From: Thiotrichaceae bacterium
GTDB lineage: Bacteria > Pseudomonadota > Gammaproteobacteria > Beggiatoales > Beggiatoaceae
Length of the DNA: 47,348 nt
Direction of reading: 5' to 3'
Assembly (NCBI GenBank): GCA_011391085.1
Contig: JAABRD010000039.1
Location: 1-47,348 of the forward strand
The translations under genes and the position numbers were made by a program. Below, piece by piece: positions 32,646 through 41,500 of this stretch. The notes under the pieces were generated by a model. It had not been told where the DNA came from, did not search any database, and saw only the letters and a program-made list of their open reading frames with translations. Position 1 is the first letter of the stretch. Each line of letters opens with the position of its first letter.

Positions 32646-33194
32646 TTAGATGGTGGTTTTCAACGAAAAAAATGAGAATTGATTCTCCACCGGTTGAAAA
32701 TTAAATTCAACGGGTGTGACCGAGTGGCGGGCGAGTTCAATAAAACCCAAGCCGGCCCCTTTGCTACTCGCCGGGGCTTCCTTTTTACGTTGTTCTTTGT
32801 AGTAACGTTTGAGTTCTTCCTTGTTCATCTGTTGTAATCTCGTCAATTGGTCACGCAACGTATCAACTACCTCAGCGTCAATGAAGTTGCCACATAAAAC
32901 GTAATAATGTTGGTGTTCATAACCAACTACGATGATGCCACTTCTTAACATGGCCTTATCAGACCTGTCTGGGGGGACTTTTTCTGCGGAGTAGTAGATG
33001 ATATTTTGGGCTTGTTCTACAAACATGGAAAACACTTTGAGAATGGTAGAAGAACTAGCGTCTTCCTGCTTCATCTTGTTTTTCAGGGTGTCACCAATTT
33101 CCACTAGGAGTTCTTGTGACAGTGGGCCGCTGAAGCAAAAAAAGATACCGCGTTGGTTCAGTTCCTTTTTGAATTGGTACAGATTGTCTAGCAT
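32646..33194 (-). CDS. siaB: SiaB family protein kinase (DUF6272)
   Basis: 182 residues. The family is a GHKL/HATPase-like Ser/Thr kinase that phosphorylates SiaC. Matching segments are RGIFFCFSGPLSQELLVEIG, then VFSMFVEQAQNIIYYSAE (the helix with the Glu/Asn of the ATP site), GIIVVGYEHQHYYVLCGN and GAGLGFIELAR (glycine-rich lid near 147). GGAGA precedes the ATG. First gene of the cluster siaB-siaC-cyclase-phosphatase. The pairing with siaC is the strongest evidence for the identity. Confidence 0.85.
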   Translation of the reverse strand: MLDNLYQFKKELNQRGIFFCFSGPLSQELLVEIGDTLKNKMKQEDASSSTILKVFSMFVEQAQNIIYYSAEKVPPDRSDKAMLRSGIIVVGYEHQHYYVLCGNFIDAEVVDTLRDQLTRLQQMNKEELKRYYKEQRKKEAPASSKGAGLGFIELARHSVTPVEFNFQPVENQFSFFSLKTTI

Positions 33195-33255
33195 GGTGCG
33201 ATTCTCCGGGTTGAATAAAAATGGATGTAATATGGTTGATAACCGTTTTTATGGT

Positions 33256-33284
33256 ATGATAGTATAAGATCAGTTGAATAGCAA
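33256..33284 (-). promoter_or_regulatory. Probable promoter of the siaB cluster
   Basis: On the minus strand TTGCTA (33279-33284) and TATCAT (33256-33261) are separated by 17 bases, giving a leader of about 55 nt before siaB. On the opposite strand a weaker box pair (TTGATA, TAGTAT, 18-bp spacer) could serve uvrD. Confidence 0.45.
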
Positions 33285-33337
33285 GGAGGCGTGTTGCTAA
33301 ACTTTTATGGAATCGCGAATATAAAGCACATCTTGAT

Positions 33338-33400
33338 GGGACTAAAGGCCTTAGCCAAGTGGCAATGGCATGTCACCGGCGTAAGCCTCTAGTCCACCTT
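33338..33400. repeat. Short inverted repeat, family B variant
   Basis: GGACTAAAGGCCTTAGCC faces GGCGTAAGCCTCTAGTCC across about 25 bases, upstream of uvrD. Confidence 0.65.
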
Positions 33401-33459
33401 GATATGTTTCATTCTTCACTAGCTTTACTACCCATTTTTCATTTTGAAAAAATATAGAC

Positions 33460-35415
33460 ATGTTATCCCTTCTTAATTCTCTCAACCCGGCCCAACGTGA
33501 GGCGGTTACCGCGCCGCCGGGGCATACTTTAGTTCTTGCTGGTGCTGGTAGTGGTAAAACCAAAGTGTTGATTCATCGCATTGCCTGGCTACTGGCTACT
33601 GGTAAGGCGCATCCGCATAATATTTTGGCAGTCACATTTACCAATAAGGCGGCTAATGAGATGCGTGCGCGGCTGGATTCTTTGTTACAGTCTGCCGTCC
33701 CTGGCCCCTGGATAGGTACATTTCACGGCCTCGCCCATCGTTTGTTACGCATTCATTGGCAAGCGGCGAATCTGCCGCAATCTTTTCAAGTGCTGGACAG
33801 TGATGATCAGTTGCGCACGATTAAGCGCGTGTTGAAATTTCTGGAACTCAGTGAAGATATTTATGTTCCCAGTGATATGCAACATTTTATCAATACTCGC
33901 AAAGACCAAGGTCTCCGGGCGAGAGAATTGGTGGTGGAGGGGGAGACGCGGTTTATGAAAATGTTGGATATTTACCTGGCTTATGAGAATATTTGTCAAC
34001 GTACTGGGTTGGTGGATTTTGCGGAATTGTTGTTGCGTAGTTATGAGTTGTTACGCGATAATCAGGAACTTCGAGAATATTATCAACAACGTTTTACCTT
34101 TTTGCTGGTGGACGAGTTTCAAGACACGAATACGTTACAATATCAATGGTTACGGGTTTTAGCAGGTGGGCATGGGAATGTGTTTGTGGTGTTTGATGAT
34201 GACCAATTGATTTATTCTTGGAGAGGGTCGCGAATGGAAAATATTCAAAATTTTAGCCACGATTTTCCGCATCGCAACCTGTTTCGTTTGGAACAAAATT
34301 ATCGTTCCACGGGGACTATCTTGGCTGCTGCTAATGCCTTGATTGCCCACAATACGGGTCGTTTAGGTAAAACGTTGTGGACGCAGAGTGATGCAGGCAG
34401 ACCTGTTCACTTGTATCATGCCTATAATGAATTGGAGGAGGCTGAGTTTGTCACGGCTAAAATTCAAGATTGGTCGGGACCCTTCCGCGACCTTGCCATT
34501 CTTTATCGTACCTCGGCACAGTCGCGGGTTTTTGAGGAAGCGTTGTTGAGGAAACAGATTCCTTATCGTATCTATGGCGGACTCCGTTTTTATGAACGGG
34601 CTGAAATTAAGGATGTAATGGCTTATTTGCGTCTCATTCTACGTCGAGAGAACGATGGTGCTTTTGAACGCATTATCAATACGCCTAGACGGGGGATCGG
34701 TGAAAAAACGGTAGAGTTGGTGCGAAGTATGGCCAAAACTCAACATCTGTCTTTATGGACAGCGGCAGGGGTTCTGATTGAGGGGGGGGATATAAAAGCC
34801 AAGGCAAAAAGTAGTTTGGCCAAATTTTTACAACAGATTGAACAATTGGCCCAACACATTCAGCCGTTACCATTGCATCAACAAATAGAGTCTGTCAAAC
34901 GGGCCAGCGGGTTGATCGAACATTATGGAAAAGAAGGACCAGAAGAGGCCCAACGACGTTTAGAAAACTTAGATGAGTTGGTTGCCGCAGCGCGTGAATT
35001 TGAAAAAGGTCAACCTGACGATAATTCCCTATTGTCTGAATTTTTGGCCCACGCGGCCTTAGAATCGGGAGAAGGTCAGGCCAGTGAGTTTGATGACTGT
35101 GTGCAATTGATGACTTTACATGCGGCTAAGGGATTGGAATTTTCCACGGTATTTTTATGTGGATTAGAAGAGGGATTATTTCCCCATCAAAATAGTCTTC
35201 TTGACTCTGTCAAACTTGAAGAGGAACGCCGTTTATGTTACGTGGGTATCACCCGGGCGCGTCATTTTTTGTCTCTCTGTTACAGCGACAGCCGCTATCG
35301 TTATGGGGCACGATTACCTGCTAGACCGTCACGATTTATTCAAGAAATACCTGTAGAATTGATAGAAGAAGTGCGGTTTCGTGGCAAGTTTTCGCCCTTT
35401 AAAAAAAGATACTAA
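33460..35415 (+). CDS. uvrD: UvrD/Rep-type 3'-5' DNA helicase, UvrD-like, tail missing
   Basis: 651 residues of a superfamily 1A helicase acting in nucleotide-excision and mismatch repair. Motif I AGAGSGKT (27-34), Ia VTFTNKAANEM, motif II LLVDEFQDTN, motif IV LEQNYRST, motif V VQLMTLHAAKGLEFSTVF, motif VI VGITRAR. The VENIQ/ANALIAHNTGRLGK stretch favours UvrD over Rep. Two oddities: motif III reads VVFDDDQLIYSWRG where nearly all relatives have VVGDDDQSIY, and the protein stops about 60-70 residues before the usual UvrD C-terminal end (after RPSRFIQEIP...KRY). ATP hydrolysis residues are present. No in-frame remnant of the tail follows. Confidence 0.88.
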   Translation: MLSLLNSLNPAQREAVTAPPGHTLVLAGAGSGKTKVLIHRIAWLLATGKAHPHNILAVTFTNKAANEMRARLDSLLQSAVPGPWIGTFHGLAHRLLRIHWQAANLPQSFQVLDSDDQLRTIKRVLKFLELSEDIYVPSDMQHFINTRKDQGLRARELVVEGETRFMKMLDIYLAYENICQRTGLVDFAELLLRSYELLRDNQELREYYQQRFTFLLVDEFQDTNTLQYQWLRVLAGGHGNVFVVFDDDQLIYSWRGSRMENIQNFSHDFPHRNLFRLEQNYRSTGTILAAANALIAHNTGRLGKTLWTQSDAGRPVHLYHAYNELEEAEFVTAKIQDWSGPFRDLAILYRTSAQSRVFEEALLRKQIPYRIYGGLRFYERAEIKDVMAYLRLILRRENDGAFERIINTPRRGIGEKTVELVRSMAKTQHLSLWTAAGVLIEGGDIKAKAKSSLAKFLQQIEQLAQHIQPLPLHQQIESVKRASGLIEHYGKEGPEEAQRRLENLDELVAAAREFEKGQPDDNSLLSEFLAHAALESGEGQASEFDDCVQLMTLHAAKGLEFSTVFLCGLEEGLFPHQNSLLDSVKLEEERRLCYVGITRARHFLSLCYSDSRYRYGARLPARPSRFIQEIPVELIEEVRFRGKFSPFKKRY

Positions 35416-35831
35416 TATAGTTTGGAAAATTTGACAGTTGCACTTTACTAAAAACTGTGTATAATCTCAACGTGCTGGCCTAAGAAACATCTTTTTTAAA
35501 GATACTCAGTTTTTTGCGGGGGCCACCGCACCCTAAACATTCAGTTTCTTTAAGAAACTTAATTTCCTGGTAGTGACTGTGGCATCCTAAAAAAACGAGT
35601 GTCTTTAAGAAACTCTGGTTTCTTTGAGATGCTTGGCCCTAAATCCTAAAAAAACGCTGATTCAACTCCAAGGTAGTGATGCAATGTGGGTTCTGTAGGG
35701 GGGCAACCCTTGTGGTTGCCCAAAGATGCCGGCCTTTTGCAACCACAAGGGTTGCCCCCTACAGAACCCACATTACATCACTTTCCAACCCCAAAATACT
35801 CATGATAGTCAAACGGAAGAGGTTAAAAACT
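35416..35831. other. Intergenic region upstream of the FimV-like gene: promoter-like box and repeats
   Basis: A promoter-like pair TTGCAC (35438-35443), 16-bp spacer, TATAAT (35460-35465) lies on the plus strand. Three family F pieces (TTTAAGAAACT...) follow at 35490-35640. A large family E palindrome (GTAGTGATGCAATGTGGG at 35676, inverted arm ending about 35783) encloses a GGCAACCCTTGTGG / CCACAAGGGTTGCC hairpin. Confidence 0.5.
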
Positions 35832-36839
35832 ATGCCCAGAAAACTCAATTTATTTTTTGCGTCTGCCCTAATCGTCATGGCAGCCACCAACACTACTCCA
35901 CTAGGCAACGCTTATGCCCAAGAAAACACGTATGGTCCCGTGAAATCCGGTGAACTGATCTGGAACATTGCAGGTAAAGTGACCCCCAACGCTTCTGTCA
36001 GTCGACAGCAAGTCATTGTGGGCATCCTTCGTGCCAATCCTTCTGCATTCAAAACCCCGTGTAACTTCAATTCCTTGAAAGTTGGAGAAAAGTTGACTGT
36101 TCCAGCCCTGACTGACATACAAGCCTTGAGTCAAGAGGAGGCTAAAAAAGAATTTGACGGGCAGAATGAAGCGTGGAAGAATCGCAAGAAAAATCCTATC
36201 GTCTGCCCAGCGCCCGAAGTGGCTACTCCGGCAGAGACGGCTACCACCGCTACTTCTCCCACCCCGCCGGCCCCCGCCGAAGCGACTCCTCCTAAAGAGA
36301 CGCCCCCTGCGGCGGCACCGGCTACCAATGATTCTCCAACAGGGGCACAGACGCCACCCCCTGCAACGCCACCGACACCTTCTCCAACACCACCTGTGGT
36401 ACCACCTGTGGCCGCGGGGCCGCATCCCACAGAGACAACCACTGCGCCCCCGGTGGTGCCTCCACCTGAAGCACCCAAACCGGCGTCCGAAAATGTTGCG
36501 TCTCCTCCCCCTGTGGCACCCACCAATGCCACTCTGCCAGCACCTGCTTCATCCACCGGCGCCACACCCATGGCATTCTCATCGGATTCTCCTCCCCAAA
36601 CACCCTCCCAATTGCCAGACTTAATCATCTGGATCCTGATCGGAGGAGGTTTATTATCGGCCTTTATCATTGCCGGGTTACTCCATGTCCATGCCAGAAA
36701 TGAAGCGTCCGTTCCGGTAAATCCAAACAAGTATGATTTTGCAGAAAGTAAGAAATTGGCTTCTGATGAGGGGGATGATATGCCTTTACATACTGACCAA
36801 GATGATGGGAATAAGTCAGAGGATGTCGTCAAGGAATAA
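35832..36839 (+). CDS. Short FimV/HubP-like LysM protein with Pro-rich linker and one membrane helix
   Basis: 335 residues from the ATG at 35832 (GGAAGAGG upstream; the longer open frame is repeat DNA). Signal peptide 1-29 (ending AYA). Residues 34-116 match the FimV N-terminal LysM-like domain: YGPVKSGELIWNIAGKV, VIVGILRANPSAF, LKVGEKLTVP, then LSQEEAKKEFDGQNEAW. A Pro/Ala/Thr-rich linker (about 128-255) leads to a membrane helix (about 261-285, LIIWILIGGGLLSAFIIAGL) and a 50-residue acidic cytoplasmic tail. FimV/HubP proteins organise the cell pole by binding peptidoglycan and recruiting cytoplasmic partners. Classic FimV is 700-1000 residues with TPR repeats in the cytoplasmic part, which are absent here. 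Confidence 0.8.
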   Translation: MPRKLNLFFASALIVMAATNTTPLGNAYAQENTYGPVKSGELIWNIAGKVTPNASVSRQQVIVGILRANPSAFKTPCNFNSLKVGEKLTVPALTDIQALSQEEAKKEFDGQNEAWKNRKKNPIVCPAPEVATPAETATTATSPTPPAPAEATPPKETPPAAAPATNDSPTGAQTPPPATPPTPSPTPPVVPPVAAGPHPTETTTAPPVVPPPEAPKPASENVASPPPVAPTNATLPAPASSTGATPMAFSSDSPPQTPSQLPDLIIWILIGGGLLSAFIIAGLLHVHARNEASVPVNPNKYDFAESKKLASDEGDDMPLHTDQDDGNKSEDVVKE

Positions 36840-36867
36840 AGATTAACTGAGCATTCTGGAGCATTCT

Positions 36868-36891
36868 GGAGTCCAAAGCGTCGCTTTGGAC
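36868..36891. repeat. GGAGTCCAAAGCG palindrome
   Basis: GTCCAAAGCG / CGCTTTGGAC around a central T, downstream of the FimV-like gene. It may double as a terminator hairpin. Confidence 0.6.
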
Positions 36892-36982
36892 GCGCCCGGG
36901 CCTGGTTGGTCCGCTTCACTCCAAGCAAATAACGGTAGTGTTGCAAAGGTAATGGTTAGGGGTTTTGGAGTATGGTTAGGGG

Positions 36983-37211
36983 TTTTGGAGTACGGAATTT
37001 ATTCCGTTTCAAGCGGAATTAATTCCGTACTCCAACGGAATAAATTCCGTACTCCAACGGAATAAATTCCGTACTCCAACGGAATTAATTCCGTACTCCA
37101 ACGGAATAAATTCCGTACTCCAACGGAATTAATTCCGTACTCCAACGGAATTAATTCCGTACTCCAACGGAATTAATTCAGTACTCCAGCGGAATCAATT
37201 CCGTACTCCAA
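36983..37211. repeat. Array of nine 22-bp palindromic repeats upstream of hemE
   Basis: Nine units (37014-37211, exactly 22 bp each) consist of the palindromic core CGGAATNAATTCCG plus TACTCCAA. The middle base varies (A, T or C). One inverted unit lies just before the array, and the lead-in GTTGCAAAGGTAATGGTTAG-GGTTTTGGAGTACGG is shared with the array after hemE. The array ends 45 bp before the hemE start, so it lies in the hemE leader or promoter region. Confidence 0.9.
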
Positions 37212-37255
37212 AACTGCTATACCATTACTTGTACAACACTACCCAAATAACTATC

Positions 37256-38329
37256 ATGTCTCTCCTAAAAAATGATCGATTTTTACGCGCCCTCCAGCGT
37301 CAACCAGTAGATGTCACTCCCGTCTGGTTAATGCGACAAGCAGGGCGTTACTTACCTGAATATCGTAATACAAGAACCCGGGCTGGAGACTTTTTGACTT
37401 TATGTCAAACCCCAGAACTGGCCTGCGAAGTGACCTTACAACCCCTCGCACGGTTTCCACTCGATGCCGCTATTCTGTTTTCTGACATTCTCACTATTCC
37501 AGATGCGATGGGATTGGGTTTATATTTCAGCACCAACGAAGGTCCCTGTTTCACTCGTCCTGTGCGCAGTCAAGCAGACATAGAGGCCCTCGGTGTTCCT
37601 GACCCTTATCAAGAACTTAGGTATGTCATAGATGCCGTGACTCTCATTCGCAAAGAACTCGATGGTCGAGTCCCCCTCATTGGTTTTTCTGGCAGTCCGT
37701 GGACTTTGGCGACTTACATGGTGGAAGGTGGGGCAACCAAAACGTTTCGAAAGGTCAAAGGACTCTTGTTTGAACAACCGCAAGTGATGCACACATTGTT
37801 AGATAAACTGGCCCAGTCTGTCACTGTTTATCTGAATGCCCAAATTGCCGCCGGTGCCCAAGCGGTGATGGTTTTTGACACTTGGGGAGGGATTCTAACG
37901 ACCAGAGATTATTTGGAATTTTCGCTACGTTATATGCGATACATTGTCGCCCATCTTACCCGCACTTATGATCAACAACGAGTTCCGATTATCTTATTCA
38001 CTAAAGATGGGAACGAATGGTTAGAAGAGATTGCCGCCACAGGTTGCGATGCGGTTGGTTTAGACTGGAAACTGCCTCTGACTGTGGCACGGGCGCGGAT
38101 TGGTGATAAAGTGGCCCTGCAAGGGAATCTCGATCCTTGTGTCTTATATGCCTCCCCCGAACGTATTCGTCAGGAAGTGGCGACTTTGTTGGCTAGTTAT
38201 GGGGCAGGTCCAGGTCATATTTTTAATTTGGGGCATGGCATTCATCCGGAAGTGGACCCGGACCATGTAGCGGTCTGTGTTGATGCGGTTCATACTCTGA
38301 GTCCCCAGTTTAACCAGCAATGCCATTAA
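37256..38329 (+). CDS. hemE: Uroporphyrinogen decarboxylase
   Basis: 357 residues, the usual length. It removes the four acetate carboxyl groups of uroporphyrinogen III to give coproporphyrinogen III in heme synthesis (cytoplasm). Motifs: [16 protein letters not shown] (substrate-binding arginines), [17 protein letters not shown] (catalytic Asp), [23 protein letters not shown] and [11 protein letters not shown]. The ATG at 37256 gives the standard N-terminus ([13 protein letters not shown]); one nine codons upstream is less likely because it is closer to the repeats. The TAA stop lies at the very edge of a family B repeat (ATTAAGTTAAGGAA). Confidence 0.96.
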   Translation: MSLLKNDRFLRALQRQPVDVTPVWLMRQAGRYLPEYRNTRTRAGDFLTLCQTPELACEVTLQPLARFPLDAAILFSDILTIPDAMGLGLYFSTNEGPCFTRPVRSQADIEALGVPDPYQELRYVIDAVTLIRKELDGRVPLIGFSGSPWTLATYMVEGGATKTFRKVKGLLFEQPQVMHTLLDKLAQSVTVYLNAQIAAGAQAVMVFDTWGGILTTRDYLEFSLRYMRYIVAHLTRTYDQQRVPIILFTKDGNEWLEEIAATGCDAVGLDWKLPLTVARARIGDKVALQGNLDPCVLYASPERIRQEVATLLASYGAGPGHIFNLGHGIHPEVDPDHVAVCVDAVHTLSPQFNQQCH

Positions 38330-38392
38330 GTTAAGGAAAACAGTCCCCCGAAATTAACATACAGATGGACTAGAGGCTTTAGCGGGTAGTGT
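38328..38392. repeat. Left half of a family B repeat
   Basis: TTAAGTTAAGGAAAACAG, AGTCCCCCGAAATTAA and GGACTAGAGGCTTTAGC are in the order seen in complete copies, but the inverted right half is replaced at about 38388 by the lead-in of the next 22-bp array. The array element has therefore inserted into, or replaced, half of this repeat. Confidence 0.7.
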
Positions 38393-38409
38393 TGCAAAGG
38401 TAATGGTTA

Positions 38410-38557
38410 GAGGTTTTGGAGTACGGAATTTATTCCGTTTCAAGCGGAATAAATTCCGTACTCCAACGGAATAAATTCCGTACTCCAACGGAATAAATTC
38501 CGTACTCCAACGGAATAAATTCCGTACTCCAAAAACGGAATAAATTCCGTACTCCAA
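38410..38557. repeat. Array of five 22-bp palindromic repeats downstream of hemE
   Basis: Four contiguous units (38445-38532) and a fifth (38536-38557) after three extra A. All have the CGGAATAAATTCCG core plus TACTCCAA. They are preceded by one inverted unit and by the same lead-in as the array at 36983. The array ends 13 bp before the stop codon of the giant gene on the opposite strand. Confidence 0.9.
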
Positions 38558-38570
38558 AACCGCTATATCA

Positions 38571-41500
38571 TTATCCTCCCCCAAACATTACCTGTAACCT
38601 CCCTTCCGGATAGATAATTTGGTAGTCCTCCAACCCATCCCCATTCACGTCCGGCACTACCACCACTTGTACTTGGTCAGTTGCACCACGCGCACCCGAT
38701 GTCACCAAGTAATCCAACTTCCCACGGTAAACACGGCTGCCTACGGCCAGTGTCACCCGTCCATCATTTTCTAAGACCGTGTTGCCTCCAGCGGCACGGA
38801 GGGCGGCGGGATTGGCGGCGGCTGGGTAAATGACTTGGTTTCGACGCTTCCCAGTGTCGTCTTCAAAGACTAAGGCGACGGGGGAGGTGAGAGTCAGTCC
38901 CAACGGTTCTGCTGACGAGGTTAAGGTCGAGTAGAGGTTGGGGCGGGCCATGAAGTAGTTGCCTTCGGCGGAAGGGACTTTGACATTGCCATCCGGTTGC
39001 ATTTCCGCTTGTAAATTCCACTGGTGTAACGCTTCTTGTAAGGCCGCAGGGGCTTGGATGACAGGGGTGCCTATCACTTCGCGACCCATGTAGGTGACAA
39101 AGGTCACCGTGCCATTGGCATCTAAGGTCAGCCCCGCCGTGGTCGAGTCGTCCCGTCGCGAGGAGTGGAAGACTTGGCGGGCGCGTAAGGGTAAGACCGT
39201 GTAGAGATGGTCGCCTACTGGTACGCTGAGGTAGCCGTAGGTTGGGTGTTGCGTTAGGGCCAAGTGGTAGCTTTGTAAGGCGTAGAGGTCGTTGATGGCA
39301 CCTAAGATGCCGCCAATGGCACTGAAGTTGAGGACGTCCGTTTCTAATAGCACCGCTTGTTGACCGAGAATCGAGGTCGCTTTTCTCCCTAACATGCCCG
39401 TCAAATCTAGGTCGTAAGGAATCGTGGCGTTGTCTTCAAAGCGGACGCCTGTGCCTAGTGTGACGGTGTTATCCAGTTCCGTACCACGGCCAATGAGGAG
39501 GTGTTCCAGACGGCTGTTGGGTAAGATTTTGGCGTCATGGAGTTGCGCTACTTGGTTCATTTGCACGGGTTGATGAGGTAATGGCGTGCCTTTGAGGTAG
39601 CCACCGACCATGCCACCAACGATTTGGGTATCCAAAGCTAAGGTGACATCTTGAAGGGTACCGGCATTTTGGATGTTGCCACCCAGGATGCCACCTACCA
39701 CGATACCATGGGAAGTCACTTTGAAGTTTTCCAATGGCGTCGAGTTATTGGTGTTGTTCAAGAAGCAATCTACTAGCGTCGTGTTGAGTTGGCAACCACT
39801 CAAGTCATCTTCGGCTAACGTGATGGTGACCTCAGTGGGGCTGCCTAACATGGCTTTGCCAATGGGGTTGACCAGTTGCACGGAGAAGGTTTCATTGCCT
39901 TCGGTGGCCAAATCATATAGCAAGGGAATCGCTATCGTTTGGGCCGCGGTGTTGCCACTGGGCCAGGTCACCGTACCTTGTTGGGCCGTGTAATCTTGCC
40001 CGGCTTTGGCAGTGCCGTTGCTGGTGGTGTAGGAGACGGTGAGGTCGCCTAAATTGCTACCTGTGCGAGTCACGGTGAGAACGGCTTGTGCGCTGTTTTC
40101 AGGGATGACGAGATGGCTTGCTGAGAATTGTAACAGGGCCGCATCGTTGTCAGTAATCCCTACTCCTGTTTTGGCAGTGGGACCCAGTTGGGCACCGCCG
40201 GTGGGGGAGGTGAGGAGGACGCGAAACGCCTTCGTATCTTCCACTGTTAAGTCATCGAGTAGAGAAATGTTAAATTGTTTCGCCCCGTCTTCTCCCGCAT
40301 TCCAAGTTAACGTTCCTGTGGTAGCCGTGTAATCACTGTCAGCTTGGGCACTGACATCTTCCGTGGTGTAAGTGACACTCACGGCACCTTGAGTGCCTTC
40401 GCTACGAGTGACAGTCAGGGTGACGGTACCATCGTTTTCTTGAACCGTGTAACCAGCACTGGCAAATTGCAGGACTCCCGCTAGATTGACAGGCGTGGCG
40501 GGTGACGAGGGAGACGTGCCCGTGGTGTCTCCTCCAGTGTCTCCTGTGGTAGGCGGTGTGGTAGGTGGTGTAACAGTCCCAGTCACCACGTCTGTCACCG
40601 TCACGGTTGCCTGTAGCGGTTGACCCAATTCAGTTTCCGCACTGGGGTTGGATAAAGTGACTTGGAACTGTTTGTCAGCTTCCGTGAGGATGTCACTGAC
40701 GAGAGGCACTTCTATCAGTTTATGGGTACGGTCCCCATTGGGCCAAGTGAGGGTGCCGGTCATGGCGGTGTAATCGGTGCCATTGAGGGCGGTGCCATCA
40801 CTGGTGGCGTAAGTGATAGAGATGTCTCCCCAGGGGGTGCCAGCACGGGTGACGAGGAGAGTCGCTTTGCCTTCCGATTCGTTCACCGTGTAACTGGGGG
40901 TGGCAAACTGGATGCTGTTATACCAAGGGACATCCAGAAGGGTAATGGTGGCTACCTTGGGGTCGCCTAAACCCACGTCGCCTTGGGTTTCCAAGAGTTG
41001 CACTTGTAACGTCTTCTGGTCATCCTGGGCTGGGTTAGGCAGGAGAGGGACTTGGATAGTTTTATCACTCCGGTCGCCATCACCCCAGACCAATTTGCCC
41101 GTGGTAGGCGTGTAATTGGCCGTGGCCAGTGCCGTACCATCTGCGGTCGTGTAGGAGACCGAGACTTCGCCTTTGGCACTGTTACCCAAACGGCTGACGG
41201 TGAGAGTGACGGTGCTGCTGTCTTCATGGACGCGGTAATTGTCTTGCGAAAATTGCAAGCGATTGAAGCGTTCTAACAAAGCGATGCAATGGGTATCTTT
41301 CGTCACCGTGACTTGACCCCCGGTAGCACAACTACTGTCACCACGCCAGTCGATGACACTGGAACCAGCTTCTGCCGTGGCCGTGAGAGTAACGACGGTG
41401 TCAGGAGAGACGGGCATCGTGCAAACGGTGCCACACTCTATACCAGCAGGTTGGCTAGTGATATGACCACTACCCGACCCAGCGAGACTCACCGTAAGAA

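Noticed and set aside
36131-36946. Long minus-strand reading frame opposite the FimV-like gene
   Set aside because: It is a shadow of the Pro/Ala/Thr-rich linker (Gly/Val/Ala-rich on the other strand) with no start signals or family match.
36983-37211. CRISPR array before hemE
   Set aside because: The unit is 22 bp and contiguous, with no unique spacers and no cas genes; it is a simple tandem palindromic repeat.
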